DNA of 64,000 nucleotides from Nitrososphaerota archaeon (GCA_021325255.1 JAJPHP010000025.1:17042-81041), one strand, 5' to 3'; counted from the first letter of the stretch, positions 7,035-17,369 are shown. Translations and numbers: made by a program. Notes: generated by a model from the letters alone, not told the origin.

Positions 7035-9845
7035 ATGCAGCAGCGAGTTTCTCTGGAGTTCGACTACAGTGCACTGGACGCTCACGTAGAGCAAAGGTAC
7101 AGGGCACTGGGCTGGGCCGAGCTAACACCAATCCAGAGCAAATCATACAGGCTGCTTCTAAGAGGCAAGAGTGCACTCCTGGTAGCACCGACCGGTTCAG
7201 GCAAGACCGAGGCTGCAGTAATTTCAATCTTCGCAAGGCTTGCCTCGAGGCCAAGCAGTGAAAATTCGGGCGCCCGGGGGGTAAGAATGCTATATGTCAC
7301 GCCTCTTCGTGCCCTAAACAGAGATATTTTCAGAAGGCTGATTTCATACGCCGAAGCCGAAGGTCTCAAAGCCGATATCAGGCACGGAGATACCTCATCC
7401 ACAGCGAGAGCAAAGATGCTCGCAAGCCCTCCTGACATCCTAATCACAACACCTGAGACGCTTGGCATTCTGCTCGTGAGTAGGAAATTCAAACTGCACC
7501 TTGCGGGCCTTGAATGCATAGTCATTGACGAACTTCACGAGCTCCTCGGTAACGAGAGGGGGTCGCATCTTATGCTGAGTCTCGAGCGATTGCAGCGAAT
7601 CGTGACCAAGAACCAAGAGGAGATCATGCGAGTAGGTTTGTCCGCGACCGTCGGCGACCCTGAGGAGGCGGCAAAGTTTCTTGTTGGAAAACACGGCAAG
7701 TGCGCAATAGTCACCGACGTCTCGGCGCGTGGATATGACGTCTCGGTGAAGTACGTTAATGGGAACCTGGCTGAGCTCGCAAATGGAATTCTTGAGTACA
7801 TCGGCGAGCAAAAAGGAATGGACAAGAGTACTCTTGTCTTTACCAATACCAGAGACGAGGCGGAGTTTCTCGGAGCAGTCCTGAAGGCAAAGAGCCCCAG
7901 CATCCCCGTAGAGGTTCACCACGGCTCGCTATCGAAGGAGAGCAGGGAGACAACCGAGGGCATGTTGAGAAGCGGATCGGCCGGAATTGTCGTCTGCACT
8001 TCGTCCCTCGAGCTAGGGCTTGACATCGGCGCGGTCAACTTGGTGGTGCAGGTCGGATCGCCGAGACAGGCCACTAAACTGATCCAGAGGATCGGGAGAA
8101 GCAGGCACAAGATGCGCGTGAGAGCCGTCGGTGCGCTCATAACGAACAAGCTGGACGAAGAGCTCGAGGGCGTTGCTCTAATTGAAAGGATGAACAAGTC
8201 CTCCCTTGAATCTGTAATCGTGCACAAAAATCCACTCGACGTCGTGGCCCATCACATTGCGGGTCTTGCGCTTGAAGAAAGTTCGATAACCACGGAAAAG
8301 ATTCTGGAAATCTTCAGGCAATCCTATCCTTTTTACGAACTCACGATTGAAGACGTGGTCGAGGTTGCTTCGATTCTTGAAAGGCAGGGGATAATCCGTT
8401 TCGACGGCGAGTTCGTCAAGAGGCGAGGGATAAGAACCATCGATTACTACTTCTCAAACATCTCTACAATACCGGACATTCAGCAGTTCGATGTTATCGA
8501 CATCACAACGAAGAAAATAGTGGGGCGACTCGATCAGGTATTCGTGGGAGAATACGGAGAACCTGGAAAACCCTTCGTTCTGAAAGGGAACTCTTGGAGG
8601 ATCGTCTCGATTGACGACGACAACAAGACGATGCACGTTGAGCCCATGTTTAGAGACCTCAGCACAATACCTTACTGGGTAGGCGAACTGATACCCGTAG
8701 AATTTGAAACGTCCCAGATCGTAGGCGGGATGCGTCGTGAAATAGCGAGCAAGTCCGGAAATAGTACGGTGTCAGTTTCAAAGCAGCAAAAGGAGAGGCT
8801 GGAAAGAGTAACGCGCGAACTTCAAAGCTTTATGCCAGATGAGAGAACCATAATCATCGAGAGGAAGAAAGCCTCATCCACCATCGTGGTGCACTCTTGC
8901 CTCGGGACGAAAGTCAATCAGACTCTTGCGACGACCCTTTCAACTCTACTCTCCGCGAAGATTGGATATCTCGTCGAGACCAAATCAGATTCTTACAGAA
9001 TCGTGCTTTCGACAAGCGGCGCGCTTGATTCCAAACTTGTCGAGACGGCAATGAAGGAAGATGTCAACCTCGAGGATATTCTGCAGACCTCGATAGTGGG
9101 GACTCATCCTCTAAACTGGAAGACCTGGTATGTTGGAAAAAAGTTCGGAATCGTGGACAAGTCCGCCCAGTACGACAGGCGAGCCGCTCGGCTGATTCAG
9201 GACAGGTTCCGAGGAACAGCCCTGTACAGGGAGATTCTTCGCGAGCTGTTTCAGGAAAAGTACGATATCGAGAAAACAAGGGAAGTAATAGGCTCCCTCA
9301 GGTCAGGGAGGATCAAATCAAGAATCGTCGACGTTGACGATTACTCGGAGCTCGCAAGGCCCATTTTGGAATTTGCGTCGAACTTTGCTGCGCTTCCACT
9401 GAGCATGGAGAAGGCGATCCTTGATCTCGTAAAGGAGAGGCTCGGGAACGTCAAGCACAAGCTGCTCTGTCTGAGCTGTGGGCGGTACGAGTCAGTCGTG
9501 AAAACTAGCGACGTGAGAGAGCCAATTGTGTGCCCACTCTGCCACTCTCGACTCATAACCGAGACGTATTCCTCGGACATCGACCTGCCAAAGATAATTC
9601 AGAAGAAGAAGGCGGGACTCCAGCTCTCCGAAGAGGAAGACAAGAAATTCAGACGTGCGTGGAAGACTTCAAGCCTCATACAAAACTTTGGCAAGAGGGC
9701 AATAACAATTCTGTCAGGCTTCGGGGTGGGGGTTGACACAGCAGCGAGAATAATTAGGCGGACTGGCGACGAAGACCAGTTCTATAGGAATATTTACCTC
9801 GCCGAAAAGAACTACGTCGCGACGCGCGGGTTTTGGCAAGACTGA
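7035..9845 (+). CDS. lhr: Lhr-type superfamily 2 helicase
   Basis: A 936-residue protein. RecA domain 1 has the Walker A APTGSGKT at residues 51-58, DELHE near 165 and SATVGDPEEA near 203. Domain 2 has SLELGLDIGAV and the motif VI region LIQRIGRSRH. A winged-helix and Lhr-specific region follows. Near residue 810 a four-cysteine zinc site (CLSC and CPLC) lies in the C-terminal extension. Lhr enzymes unwind or anneal DNA and RNA-DNA hybrids in repair and replication restart. It converges with the RPA gene, leaving 56 bases between them. Confidence 0.93.
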   Translation: MQQRVSLEFDYSALDAHVEQRYRALGWAELTPIQSKSYRLLLRGKSALLVAPTGSGKTEAAVISIFARLASRPSSENSGARGVRMLYVTPLRALNRDIFRRLISYAEAEGLKADIRHGDTSSTARAKMLASPPDILITTPETLGILLVSRKFKLHLAGLECIVIDELHELLGNERGSHLMLSLERLQRIVTKNQEEIMRVGLSATVGDPEEAAKFLVGKHGKCAIVTDVSARGYDVSVKYVNGNLAELANGILEYIGEQKGMDKSTLVFTNTRDEAEFLGAVLKAKSPSIPVEVHHGSLSKESRETTEGMLRSGSAGIVVCTSSLELGLDIGAVNLVVQVGSPRQATKLIQRIGRSRHKMRVRAVGALITNKLDEELEGVALIERMNKSSLESVIVHKNPLDVVAHHIAGLALEESSITTEKILEIFRQSYPFYELTIEDVVEVASILERQGIIRFDGEFVKRRGIRTIDYYFSNISTIPDIQQFDVIDITTKKIVGRLDQVFVGEYGEPGKPFVLKGNSWRIVSIDDDNKTMHVEPMFRDLSTIPYWVGELIPVEFETSQIVGGMRREIASKSGNSTVSVSKQQKERLERVTRELQSFMPDERTIIIERKKASSTIVVHSCLGTKVNQTLATTLSTLLSAKIGYLVETKSDSYRIVLSTSGALDSKLVETAMKEDVNLEDILQTSIVGTHPLNWKTWYVGKKFGIVDKSAQYDRRAARLIQDRFRGTALYREILRELFQEKYDIEKTREVIGSLRSGRIKSRIVDVDDYSELARPILEFASNFAALPLSMEKAILDLVKERLGNVKHKLLCLSCGRYESVVKTSDVREPIVCPLCHSRLITETYSSDIDLPKIIQKKKAGLQLSEEEDKKFRRAWKTSSLIQNFGKRAITILSGFGVGVDTAARIIRRTGDEDQFYRNIYLAEKNYVATRGFWQD

Positions 9846-9901
9846 GGTAGAAAAACGTCGCTCTGATAATTGTACTTTGCAGTTGGATCTTCCTGACTTT
9901 C

Positions 9902-11548
9902 TCAGCTACTCTCTAGCTCAACGCGGGAATAGTTCTTCAAAACCAAGAACTTTTTGCCCTCATGGATCTGGGCCTCAACTGCACGAAGCCAGAGCCTTTC
10001 TCCAGCGGGTATCTTTTCGAGCAATCTTGAAAGGTCTCTCCACGCGTAAACTTTTATCTCGCCAGTAGGGTCGCCAACCGACAGCTCTGATCTCCTGACA
10101 AGGCCGTCCTTTGTCTGGACCTCTCTGCTCGCGGCCTCTGCAAGGCTCATTACCTCAAGAGAAACGATGCTGCCCTCCTCGAGTTTCTCAATGCTCGTAA
10201 CAAGTTTCGAGGAAGAGGGGATATCGGGTCGAGTCACCGCAGTTTTGACAATGGAGTTCTTCTTCGAGCAGACTGCCCTCGATGAGAGGTGATCTATCGA
10301 GTCAGGTTTGCAGACAATGACATCGTCAATTGCTAGCGATTCCACCCCTTGCATAGCTTCGTTAGCGAGCGAAACGGAGATTTTCCGGCTTGCCGAGTCA
10401 GTCACTAGGACTCGGACTGAAGCTCCGTCAAATTTTCTCTGCCCCATGGAAAGGATTCTCGCAACGAATGGTATGGGGGAGTCAGAAGACGGTTTGCCGG
10501 TATGCGCACTGAGAGATGTTGACGAAGATGAATGAGAGCTGAGAACATACGAGACATCCGGAGCGTTACTCTTGATCCAGTGGAGCGTCTCAACCCAGTA
10601 CTCTAGTATGGACGAGGTCTCGTCTCCGTGCAGTTCGATGTCCTGCCCTCCTTCCGCAACACCTCCAAAACTCTGATTGGACGAAGAAGACGCAGTCTTC
10701 GCCCTCAGGTTGCAGATTGTAACTTCCTCGCCTTCCCTCAAACTGAGGAAGACTGGATTTGGATTGTCCCAGATGACTACCCGAGTCGGCTTTTGTTGAT
10801 ACTCTTCAGAAGTCGATTGGGATATTGAAGGTGAGCCAATCCAGAATGAGATTAGGTTACCCTGCGAACCGTCTGATCTGTTGAAAGAACTCTTCCGCAG
10901 TTCTCCGACACGTACAACTCTCCCCTTCAATACTAGGTGGCGGGCAGGCTCGAAGACCAGTTCCGGAGGTACGGCTCGCTTCTCGGGGGGCGTAACCATT
11001 GAGAGCTCAGTACCATCGACACTTTGGAGAATTTCCAGGCTCGACTTTTCGCCAACATTGAGGGCTAAAGAACCGTCCGGGCTCTGTCTTACGTACGTAT
11101 TTGATATGCGAATGGGGTCGCCAGGTCGCAGCCCCTTGCCCTCGAGCGGAAAAGACGATTTGGAATCCCAAAGATTGACCATGATGGTTGATGTCTCGTC
11201 ATAAATGACCATTCTCGTGCGGAGTCCTTGCTTTGAATCTGTCTTTCTCACAAAGACCTTGGGTGGACCCCACGCAAGCACTCTTGCTTCAACCGTGACA
11301 TTCTGCAGTTCTTGACTTAGGTCGGCCAGTTTTGTAGTACTGGACCTGTTGTAATTCATCGTGACCCCCAGGTCTGCCGCGACAAGAAAGAGAGCACCTT
11401 GATCGGTGAGATAGCCCCCGCCGACTTTGCTCTTCTTCTCTTGTATCAATTTGAGGAGGCTTTCCCTCGAGACATCTGGCCTCTGACTGAGGATCTGAGC
11501 GAGAAGCGACTCGAGTTTTCGAGAGTCGGGGGACACAAGGGGCTCCAA
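9902..11548 (-). CDS. rpa: Replication protein A-like multi-OB ssDNA-binding protein
   Basis: A 548-residue protein with at least three, probably four, OB folds: about residues 80-185 (EARVLAWGPPKVFVRK and VNLWD), 215-300 (LKGRVVRVGEL and VVIWDNPNP), 365-430 (VARILSMGQRKFDG) and 465-545 (KVYAWRDLS). A short helical start precedes them and Ser-rich linkers separate them. The repeated strand pattern with W-D is typical of archaeal RPA. It coats single-stranded DNA in replication and repair. No C-terminal zinc finger is seen. Confidence 0.88.
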   Translation of the reverse strand: MEPLVSPDSRKLESLLAQILSQRPDVSRESLLKLIQEKKSKVGGGYLTDQGALFLVAADLGVTMNYNRSSTTKLADLSQELQNVTVEARVLAWGPPKVFVRKTDSKQGLRTRMVIYDETSTIMVNLWDSKSSFPLEGKGLRPGDPIRISNTYVRQSPDGSLALNVGEKSSLEILQSVDGTELSMVTPPEKRAVPPELVFEPARHLVLKGRVVRVGELRKSSFNRSDGSQGNLISFWIGSPSISQSTSEEYQQKPTRVVIWDNPNPVFLSLREGEEVTICNLRAKTASSSSNQSFGGVAEGGQDIELHGDETSSILEYWVETLHWIKSNAPDVSYVLSSHSSSSTSLSAHTGKPSSDSPIPFVARILSMGQRKFDGASVRVLVTDSASRKISVSLANEAMQGVESLAIDDVIVCKPDSIDHLSSRAVCSKKNSIVKTAVTRPDIPSSSKLVTSIEKLEEGSIVSLEVMSLAEAASREVQTKDGLVRRSELSVGDPTGEIKVYAWRDLSRLLEKIPAGERLWLRAVEAQIHEGKKFLVLKNYSRVELESS

Positions 11549-12058
11549 GATTACGCCTCACTCCGTCAAGGCGAAATATTTCGATCTCGCCATGCATAAT
11601 TCCTCCTCTCCGAGAGTGAAAGGAGGATGCGCCGAATCAACAGGAACAGGTATCAAGGCATTAACGAGGGGCATTGATAACATTTTGTTTCAACCCCAAA
11701 GTGATTGAACAAAGGTGCTGGAAAATAAGAGAGTGGCTGGAAGGGGGCTCAAATCCACGATTTCCTTGCGTCGTTTTTCGCAGACCAGTTAGAATATGAG
11801 AAGTGCTAACCACTACTCTATTTGGATCTTCAGTTGCGCCAGTTGATTCTGCTGCGGACAACTAAAAACGTGCGTGTTGAACATTCGGAATACTTTAGAT
11901 GGCATGGTCGTGAATTGTGGAACTGAGTCGTAAAACTGATTCTTGGAAGAGTGCAACCTTTTCGCCGCTTTCATTCAAGGCACTGCTCTTCCAGTTCAAG
12001 CCGTATCGAATTTCGCGAGCATTAGTTTTCCTCACTATCGGATTGTAGAGATTCCAAA
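11549..12058. other. Intergenic gap with degenerate tRNA-like sequence
   Basis: About 510 bases between RPA and the next gene. On the minus strand at roughly 11729-11862 there is a D-arm-like GTAGTGGTTAGCAC and a T-arm-like GGATTTGAGCCC followed by an encoded CCA. However, the T stem and acceptor do not pair. It is treated as a decayed tRNA or chance. Nothing else is seen. Confidence 0.35.
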
Positions 12059-12895
12059 ATGACCATCGATTTGCTTCTGCTGCGCCTCATACTTGCATTT
12101 GTTGTGGGAAGCGTCTGGGTGACGCTCGTCACGATAATTGCCGAAAGGGCGGGTAGTTCCATAGGAGGGTTTGTGGGAGGCCTCCCGTCAATTTCGGTCT
12201 TTTCCTTCCTCTTCATTGGACTGAATCAGTCGCCAGAAGTTGCATCGCAAGCGACGACTGTTTTCCCGCTGATCTTGAGCTTTAGCGGTCTTTTTGCGCT
12301 GTTCTACGCTTTGCTCGCAAGAAGAGGATTCGCATTAGGTCTTTCTTGCTCCTTTGTAATTTGGTTTGCTCTTGACGCCACTGTTGTTGTCTTTCGATTT
12401 CAGAGCTATGCTGCCTCAATTGCTGCATTCGCCGTGATTTCCATTGTCACATACCTTGTATTTGAAAGGCAGTTGGATCTTCCCAATTTCCAGGGTACAC
12501 AAATACACTACACCGTAGGACAAATCTTGTTTCGCGCGTTGCTTGCAGGCTCGGTCGTCGTCCTCGCCGTCCTTATGAGCGAGATCGGCGGGCCGATCTT
12601 TGGTGGGATATTTTCAGCGTTCCCAGCGGTGTTCACTTCGACTCTCTACATAATGAACAAAAGCAGGGGTCTTGACTACTCGCGGGCAATCACCAAGCCA
12701 TTGATGATCTCCGCGACACTGACTTCGGCACCATACAGTGTGACGGTCCGATACACCTATCCGGCGCTTGGAGTGGTCGCCGGGACACTTGTTTCGTATG
12801 CTTTGGTAATACCCTTTGCTGTCTTGTCCTACTATCTTTCCAAGAGAAATAACAGGACCACGACGATCGAAGCCTCTAACATGGATACCGAATGA
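12059..12895 (+). CDS. Multi-pass membrane protein with internal duplication
   Basis: A 278-residue protein with about eight hydrophobic segments. Two Gly-rich segments repeat: GGFVGGLPSISVFSFLF near residues 37-53 and GGPIFGGIFSAFPAVFTS near 175-193. Each is followed by transmembrane helices, so the protein looks like a tandem pair of a four-helix unit, as in DUF3147-like proteins. The function of that family is unknown; a transport role is only inferred. The C-terminal tail is hydrophilic and Thr-rich. Confidence 0.8.
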   Translation: MTIDLLLLRLILAFVVGSVWVTLVTIIAERAGSSIGGFVGGLPSISVFSFLFIGLNQSPEVASQATTVFPLILSFSGLFALFYALLARRGFALGLSCSFVIWFALDATVVVFRFQSYAASIAAFAVISIVTYLVFERQLDLPNFQGTQIHYTVGQILFRALLAGSVVVLAVLMSEIGGPIFGGIFSAFPAVFTSTLYIMNKSRGLDYSRAITKPLMISATLTSAPYSVTVRYTYPALGVVAGTLVSYALVIPFAVLSYYLSKRNNRTTTIEASNMDTE

Positions 12896-13970
12896 ACTGC
12901 ATACGCTGTAGATCGCATAGTATCCTTTGCAGAGACCATTTGCCTTTTCTTTCCAAAAGTAACTCGATAGGTTATTTTCGAGAAACCCATACGACCCACA
13001 ACTCCTGTTTTTGCTCTGACGATTCTCAACAGCGCAGTTTTGGCTCCTGAAATGGACCGAAAAGGCTCATGTGCGGCTAAATGATGTTAGCCACAAAGAG
13101 TCAGCTGTAGTTGACTTGGAGCTTCTTTATTCACCACTCCATTACTTGGCATCGCTTTCTGAGAAGACGGAAGTGAAAAGAGAGGGCATCTGTAAACGAG
13201 GAAGAGGGCGTGAAGAAAATGTGTGTTTGCAGTGCGCTAGTTCAATTCTTCGCTCGCTGACTGACATGGCATCGGTTCGACTTCCCGACCTTTTTCTCTC
13301 TTCACCCTCTCCCCTTCCGCGTTCCCTTTAATTTGATCAGTCTCTTGCTTTCCTTTTCGCGCCACTTGCTAAACTGGATAATCTTCAGGCGTTAGCACAT
13401 CGATCTGTGTTCTCTATTCTAGTGCTTCGATGACAAAAGTCTCCAATGCAGTGAATCGACCTCGTCCGGTTATTCTCTCCCTCCAGGAAAAAAGCCTCAC
13501 TAAGGAATAGACGATACTATCAGCTCTTGATACTAGTATCTGGAATTCAGTTTTGGAAACACTTCATGATTATTATGCGATTCATGTTCAACATGTTGAA
13601 CGGGCATGCGAACGCGGTGAACGTGCTGTTCTAAACAACGGCTCTGCACAAACACTTTCGAAGCGGAAAGAGGCTCAAGCAGATCACGCTGCATCATGCG
13701 CAACATGATAGGCATCCTCTTCCCAATTGGTTTTACTACTTTGATAACCCAAGTTCCTTTCCTTTTCTGCCGACAAGTCTTGCTTGAGCTCTAGATGCAC
13801 GCGAGATTCATTTTCTTAGGAAATTCCTGACGAGCGAAGCGAACGAATATCACTCACAATCACCGCGAGTCCTACGACGGTAACACAAATTTCGATATAT
13901 TCCGAATGCCGATATTATTTAGAGCGTTTCCGTTTTGTTTAATAGAATGGCTGAGATTATGGATTAGTAC
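12896..13970. other. Gene-poor region of about 1.1 kb
   Basis: No frame here has convincing composition. It contains a 16-bp palindrome at 13586-13601 and an inverted repeat ATCATG/CATGAT at 13693-13709. The rest is TC- or AG-skewed sequence without visible structure. Confidence 0.4.
13586..13601. promoter_or_regulatory. 16-bp perfect palindrome
   Basis: GTTCAACATGTTGAAC is a perfect palindrome inside a gene-poor stretch, flanked by CAT and GGGCATG. It resembles a dimeric regulator site, but the nearest start codon is about 370 bases away, so no target can be named. Confidence 0.3.
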
Positions 13971-14192
13971 GTGAAATCCATGCGTCGAATCCAGACTGCG
14001 AGTTGTGTTCTCGAGTTCTCGCCGGAGAGGGAGCAGATCAAGTATGACCCTCGGCTTTGCAAGACCTGCCAGAAGCTGGGATACAAACAGCCGAGAGCTG
14101 CGCGGACAGTGTACAGCGACTGCGAAGAGCACTTTAGAGCAAGGATAAGGCGACTCTTGCTGACTGGAGGAGTGAAGATAATTTCAAAGTAA
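13971..14192 (+). CDS. Small Cys-containing hypothetical protein
   Basis: A 73-residue basic protein from a GTG start. It has CKTC near residue 30, then a later Cys and His (SDCEEHF), a possible zinc site. The C-terminal helix is Arg-rich (FRARIRRLLLTGG). No family is recognised. An inverted repeat GAGCGTA/TACGCTC follows right after the stop, which supports a real transcript end. Confidence 0.55.
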   Translation: MKSMRRIQTASCVLEFSPEREQIKYDPRLCKTCQKLGYKQPRAARTVYSDCEEHFRARIRRLLLTGGVKIISK

Positions 14193-14193
14193 G

Positions 14194-14216
14194 AGCGTAA
14201 CTTAACCTACGCTCGC
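14194..14216 (+). terminator. Hairpin after the small Cys protein gene
   Basis: GAGCGTA and TACGCTC form a seven-base stem with an eight-base loop immediately after the stop at 14192. No long T-run follows, so it may be an RNA end-stabilising hairpin rather than a classical terminator. Confidence 0.35.
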
Positions 14217-14262
14217 AGGGGCGGACCGAGACAAAGAGCCGGTCGCCTGGTGCCTTCCCACC

Positions 14263-14979
14263 TCAGACTTTAATGTCCTTCCACTTGTTTTCATACGAAA
14301 GCCAGATGTACTTTCTTTTGTCTAGGGAGTGGCTCTTGGCGTATTCAATCGCGTACCTCTTTTCAAAGGGCTTAAGATTTCCGAGCTGTTTTGCTAAGAG
14401 CTGGTTACGAGCGGAGCCTTCCAGAAAAATGGCGAGCGTGCACGCTTCCTCCATGTTTCGCCCCGCCGTCATAATACCGTGCCCCTTGTGAATTAGGGCA
14501 TTATGGTTCCCCATGGCAGAAATCATCTCCGAGGCGATTTCTTCGTTGTCGATAATGCCAGGGCCGCGATGGAGAATCGGCAGACCCTCGGCAAAGTAGC
14601 TGCTTCGTATCGATATAGGCAAAATGGTTTCATCGGTACTGGCGAGTGCGGTCGCGGTCGGAGCGTGGAGGTGGGTCACGCAATTTATTTCGGGCCTCGC
14701 ACGATAGATGAACGTGTGGATTACAACTTCTTCAACAGGGTCTAGATTCCCTTTGACACGATTTCCGTCCATGTCCACTTCGATGATGTCAGCCGAGGTA
14801 ATATCGGGTAGCCCTTTTCCCTTGTCGTGCATGTGGCCTGGCATCAGGAGCGTCGATCCTGTGCGAACGCTAATGTGTCCCGCTATTTCGTTCCCCTTGT
14901 CCTCCTTTAGCCCTTCTAGGTAGGCGATCCTGCATGCTAGCGCAATTCTCTTCTTCAATGCTTCGAAATCTTCGGACAT
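14263..14979 (-). CDS. Class II aldolase/adducin family protein
   Basis: A 238-residue protein. The metal-binding site is built from HLHAPTATALAS near residue 103 and the distal His of HKGHGIMTAG near 165, with the GNEIAGHISVR strand near residue 30 at the front. Family members cleave or epimerise sugar phosphates (fuculose phosphate, ribulose phosphate) with zinc; others are decarboxylases. No sugar-kinase neighbour is present, so the substrate cannot be named. It starts at ATG and stands alone. Confidence 0.88.
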   Translation of the reverse strand: MSEDFEALKKRIALACRIAYLEGLKEDKGNEIAGHISVRTGSTLLMPGHMHDKGKGLPDITSADIIEVDMDGNRVKGNLDPVEEVVIHTFIYRARPEINCVTHLHAPTATALASTDETILPISIRSSYFAEGLPILHRGPGIIDNEEIASEMISAMGNHNALIHKGHGIMTAGRNMEEACTLAIFLEGSARNQLLAKQLGNLKPFEKRYAIEYAKSHSLDKRKYIWLSYENKWKDIKV

Positions 14980-15482
14980 TGGCTCTACACTTACTGCTTG
15001 AGATTCAGAGCCAAATCTCCAATTTTATGTACATTTCGCTCTCCAACTTTTGCTGCTCGGGGGTTTAAGAATTTTTGATCCTTGCGTTTCGCAGCGCTTG
15101 ACTTGTTCCGTTTTTGCACGTTCTTTGCTTTCTCTTAGGAGTGAACAACTGCTAGTTTTCCGAAGAATTTGCTCGAATGCTCGACAACCAATCTCGGGCA
15201 AAACAACAAATTTCAACTCACCATTTTTTTCTCTCTCACACTCACCCTAGAAAGAAATCAATCTGAAGATGAAAGAGAGCTAGAGGAATCACGCAGACTT
15301 TACCCTCGCGCCTGATTTGAATCGGAGTACTGGTTTGTACCTGGGTAAGTGATACATTGGGCTTAGGGCAAGTGCTTGAGTCTTGTCTGTCCTCCTTGAG
15401 AGTTACGATGCAATAAGAAGGAAACTAAGGGAGGCGGTCGGATGCTCAGAGTCTAACACTGTCCTTTGAAAGGAAATGGCAA
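14980..15482. other. Intergenic gap, nothing recognised
   Basis: About 500 bases between the divergent aldolase and channel genes. It should hold both promoters. No clear palindrome, repeat or RNA gene was seen. Confidence 0.35.
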
Positions 15483-16709
15483 ATGGATGAAGCACGCGTA
15501 ATTCGATTCAGCAATAACACTCTCTCCGTTACTCGATTAATGAATTATTCTCCTAATTTTCCCGAAATGTGTAAAAGCTATACTTTCATCGGTTCCCATC
15601 GTCACTTTTCCTTGGGCAGTAATTTCGACAGCATACTCTCTCAACCTTCGAGGCGCTCGAGGATGAAGAAGGAGAGTCGCCAGCTAGGCTTCATGTTTTA
15701 CGAAGCACTCTACGGTCCGATCGTGTTTGTCCGAAGCACCTACAGAGAACTCGTCGTCCTGTTTGCTATGTTCTTTGGTGGTGCTGCAATCTTTACCTAC
15801 TATGACAAGGTGAGCTTGCTTGTCGCTTTTCTAGGCTCCGTCTCTACAATCACGACGATTGGGCTCTACCTCCCGAACAACGGCAACTTCACGACTATGG
15901 ACAGAAATGAAGCAATCCTATTAATCGTGGTGATGATAGTGGCCGTGGGCGCGGGCGCTTCGATGGTCCAGAAGACTGTAAGTACTGTCGTAAATGGCGA
16001 GCTAGCAAAAGGCGAAGCGGAGAAGCGGTTGATAAACAGGCTCAAACGACACGTCATCGTATTTGGTTACAGCCACCTTGGCAGGTACGTTGTCGAGAAA
16101 CTTGAGGAACTCGGTTTCGATTACGTCGTTCTCACCAAGGATCCAGTAACATATCAGCAACTCCTGAGCAAGGACATCTTTGCGGTTCTCGAGTACGAGA
16201 CGCAGCCCATCACGGCGCTTTCTGCCGCCGGCATTGAGAGGGCGGCAATGGTGGTCGTCGCCCATGAGAACGATCCGGACAACATGCTCGTGATTCTGAG
16301 TGCAAGGAAGCTTCGCCCGGACATCCGAATAATTTCCGTGGTTCACGACCAGGCGCTTATTGAAACGGCACGGAACGCCGGCGCGGACATGGTGATACCT
16401 TCCTCGGTCACAGTTGGGCACCTTCTCGCGCTATCGGCAGTGACGAAGAATCTCGTCGGGGTTGTCTTCTCGGAGAAGATTGGCACTAAAGAAATTGCAC
16501 AGTTTTCGGTTTTCAAATCCTCACCGCTGATAGGGAAGGGGCTGGCCGAGGTATCCAAATACTCGACCGTCATAGGTGTGGTCCGCAACGACCAGGTCCT
16601 CAAGAACACGTATGATCCGGCGTTCAGGATCGAAGAGGGCGACACCATACTCGTCCTTGGCGCTCCAGATGATCTCCTTCAACTTGAAGAAAGAGCAAGG
16701 GCGCTCTAG
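15483..16709 (+). CDS. Two-helix ion channel with RCK (TrkA-N/TrkA-C) domains
   Basis: The 408-residue frame may really start at ATG 15663, because the first 60 residues are polar and unlike the family. From there the order is TM1 (ELVVLFAMFFGGAAIF), a pore helix with filter region ITTIGLYLP, TM2 (AILLIVVMIVAVGAG), an RCK-N Rossmann domain (VIVFGYSHLGRYVVEKL) and an RCK-C domain at the end. This is the MthK layout, where RCK ligands gate the pore. The filter lacks the canonical GYG, so potassium selectivity is uncertain. Confidence 0.83.
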   Translation: MDEARVIRFSNNTLSVTRLMNYSPNFPEMCKSYTFIGSHRHFSLGSNFDSILSQPSRRSRMKKESRQLGFMFYEALYGPIVFVRSTYRELVVLFAMFFGGAAIFTYYDKVSLLVAFLGSVSTITTIGLYLPNNGNFTTMDRNEAILLIVVMIVAVGAGASMVQKTVSTVVNGELAKGEAEKRLINRLKRHVIVFGYSHLGRYVVEKLEELGFDYVVLTKDPVTYQQLLSKDIFAVLEYETQPITALSAAGIERAAMVVVAHENDPDNMLVILSARKLRPDIRIISVVHDQALIETARNAGADMVIPSSVTVGHLLALSAVTKNLVGVVFSEKIGTKEIAQFSVFKSSPLIGKGLAEVSKYSTVIGVVRNDQVLKNTYDPAFRIEEGDTILVLGAPDDLLQLEERARAL

Positions 16710-17369
16710 ACAGAATTAGGGCAATCATGGTGCATCACACTAGGTTCTGAACAAAGTCTTGCCTGTGAGAAGATCGAGGTAAAGCTTGTGCGTAATTTGT
16801 TAAGTTAACGGGGGGAGCGGTCGGCATATTCGTTTCATTTCCGCTTCTCAAATGAAACTAATCAAGACTTCTGTTGGAGACATTCGCTAACCTGATCTTA
16901 CAAGCAATTCATGGAATTCATGCGGATCCAAGTGGGCCTTAATATCGGGTTCCACTTCTTCGAGAGGCTCGCGTCCCACCTTTGCGAGCAGTCTTTAATG
17001 AGAAGCTCAAAAAAAAGCCGATCATACAGTTGATTCTAAAGCCGCATCTTTCCGTCTCTCGGCTATGAGATTTCATCAGCAAGTTTAGACTCGATGACTA
17101 ACTTGCGTTCGATTTCCTTTCCACCTTTGTTTCATTCTCAATCGTTCGCACGCGTGGCTTACTCATAATATTTGAATTTCCCGACTTCATCTATTAGCGC
17201 GACTCAAACTTTTTTAACTAACTAACATAGGCCACTTGCACTTGAATCTAATTTTCTTAACCAATTCCTTCTCAGCACGCACGGTGCTGGTTGATCAGAT
17301 TTTGCAGGCCCTTCATACTCGCACGCAATACTGCATACTAGAAAAGAAAACTGTGGTGTTCCAAAAGAA
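16710..17369. other. Intergenic gap upstream of the NrdD-like regulator
   Basis: About 660 A/T-rich bases with several T-runs. The only notable structure is the inverted repeat at 17273-17289, given separately. No gene is seen. Confidence 0.35.
17273..17289. promoter_or_regulatory. Inverted repeat upstream of HTH/ATP-cone gene
   Basis: CAGCAC and GTGCTG are separated by five bases, 80 bases before the TTG start of the gene at 17370. It may be an operator, possibly for autoregulation. A different inverted repeat lies in a similar position before nrdJ. Confidence 0.3.

Noticed and set aside
11729..11862. Minus-strand tRNA-like segment with D-arm-like and T-arm-like parts and encoded CCA
   Set aside because: The T stem has two mismatches out of five, the T loop lacks the invariant C, and no acceptor 5' strand pairs with the 3' side, even allowing an intron. 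Kept only as a possible remnant.
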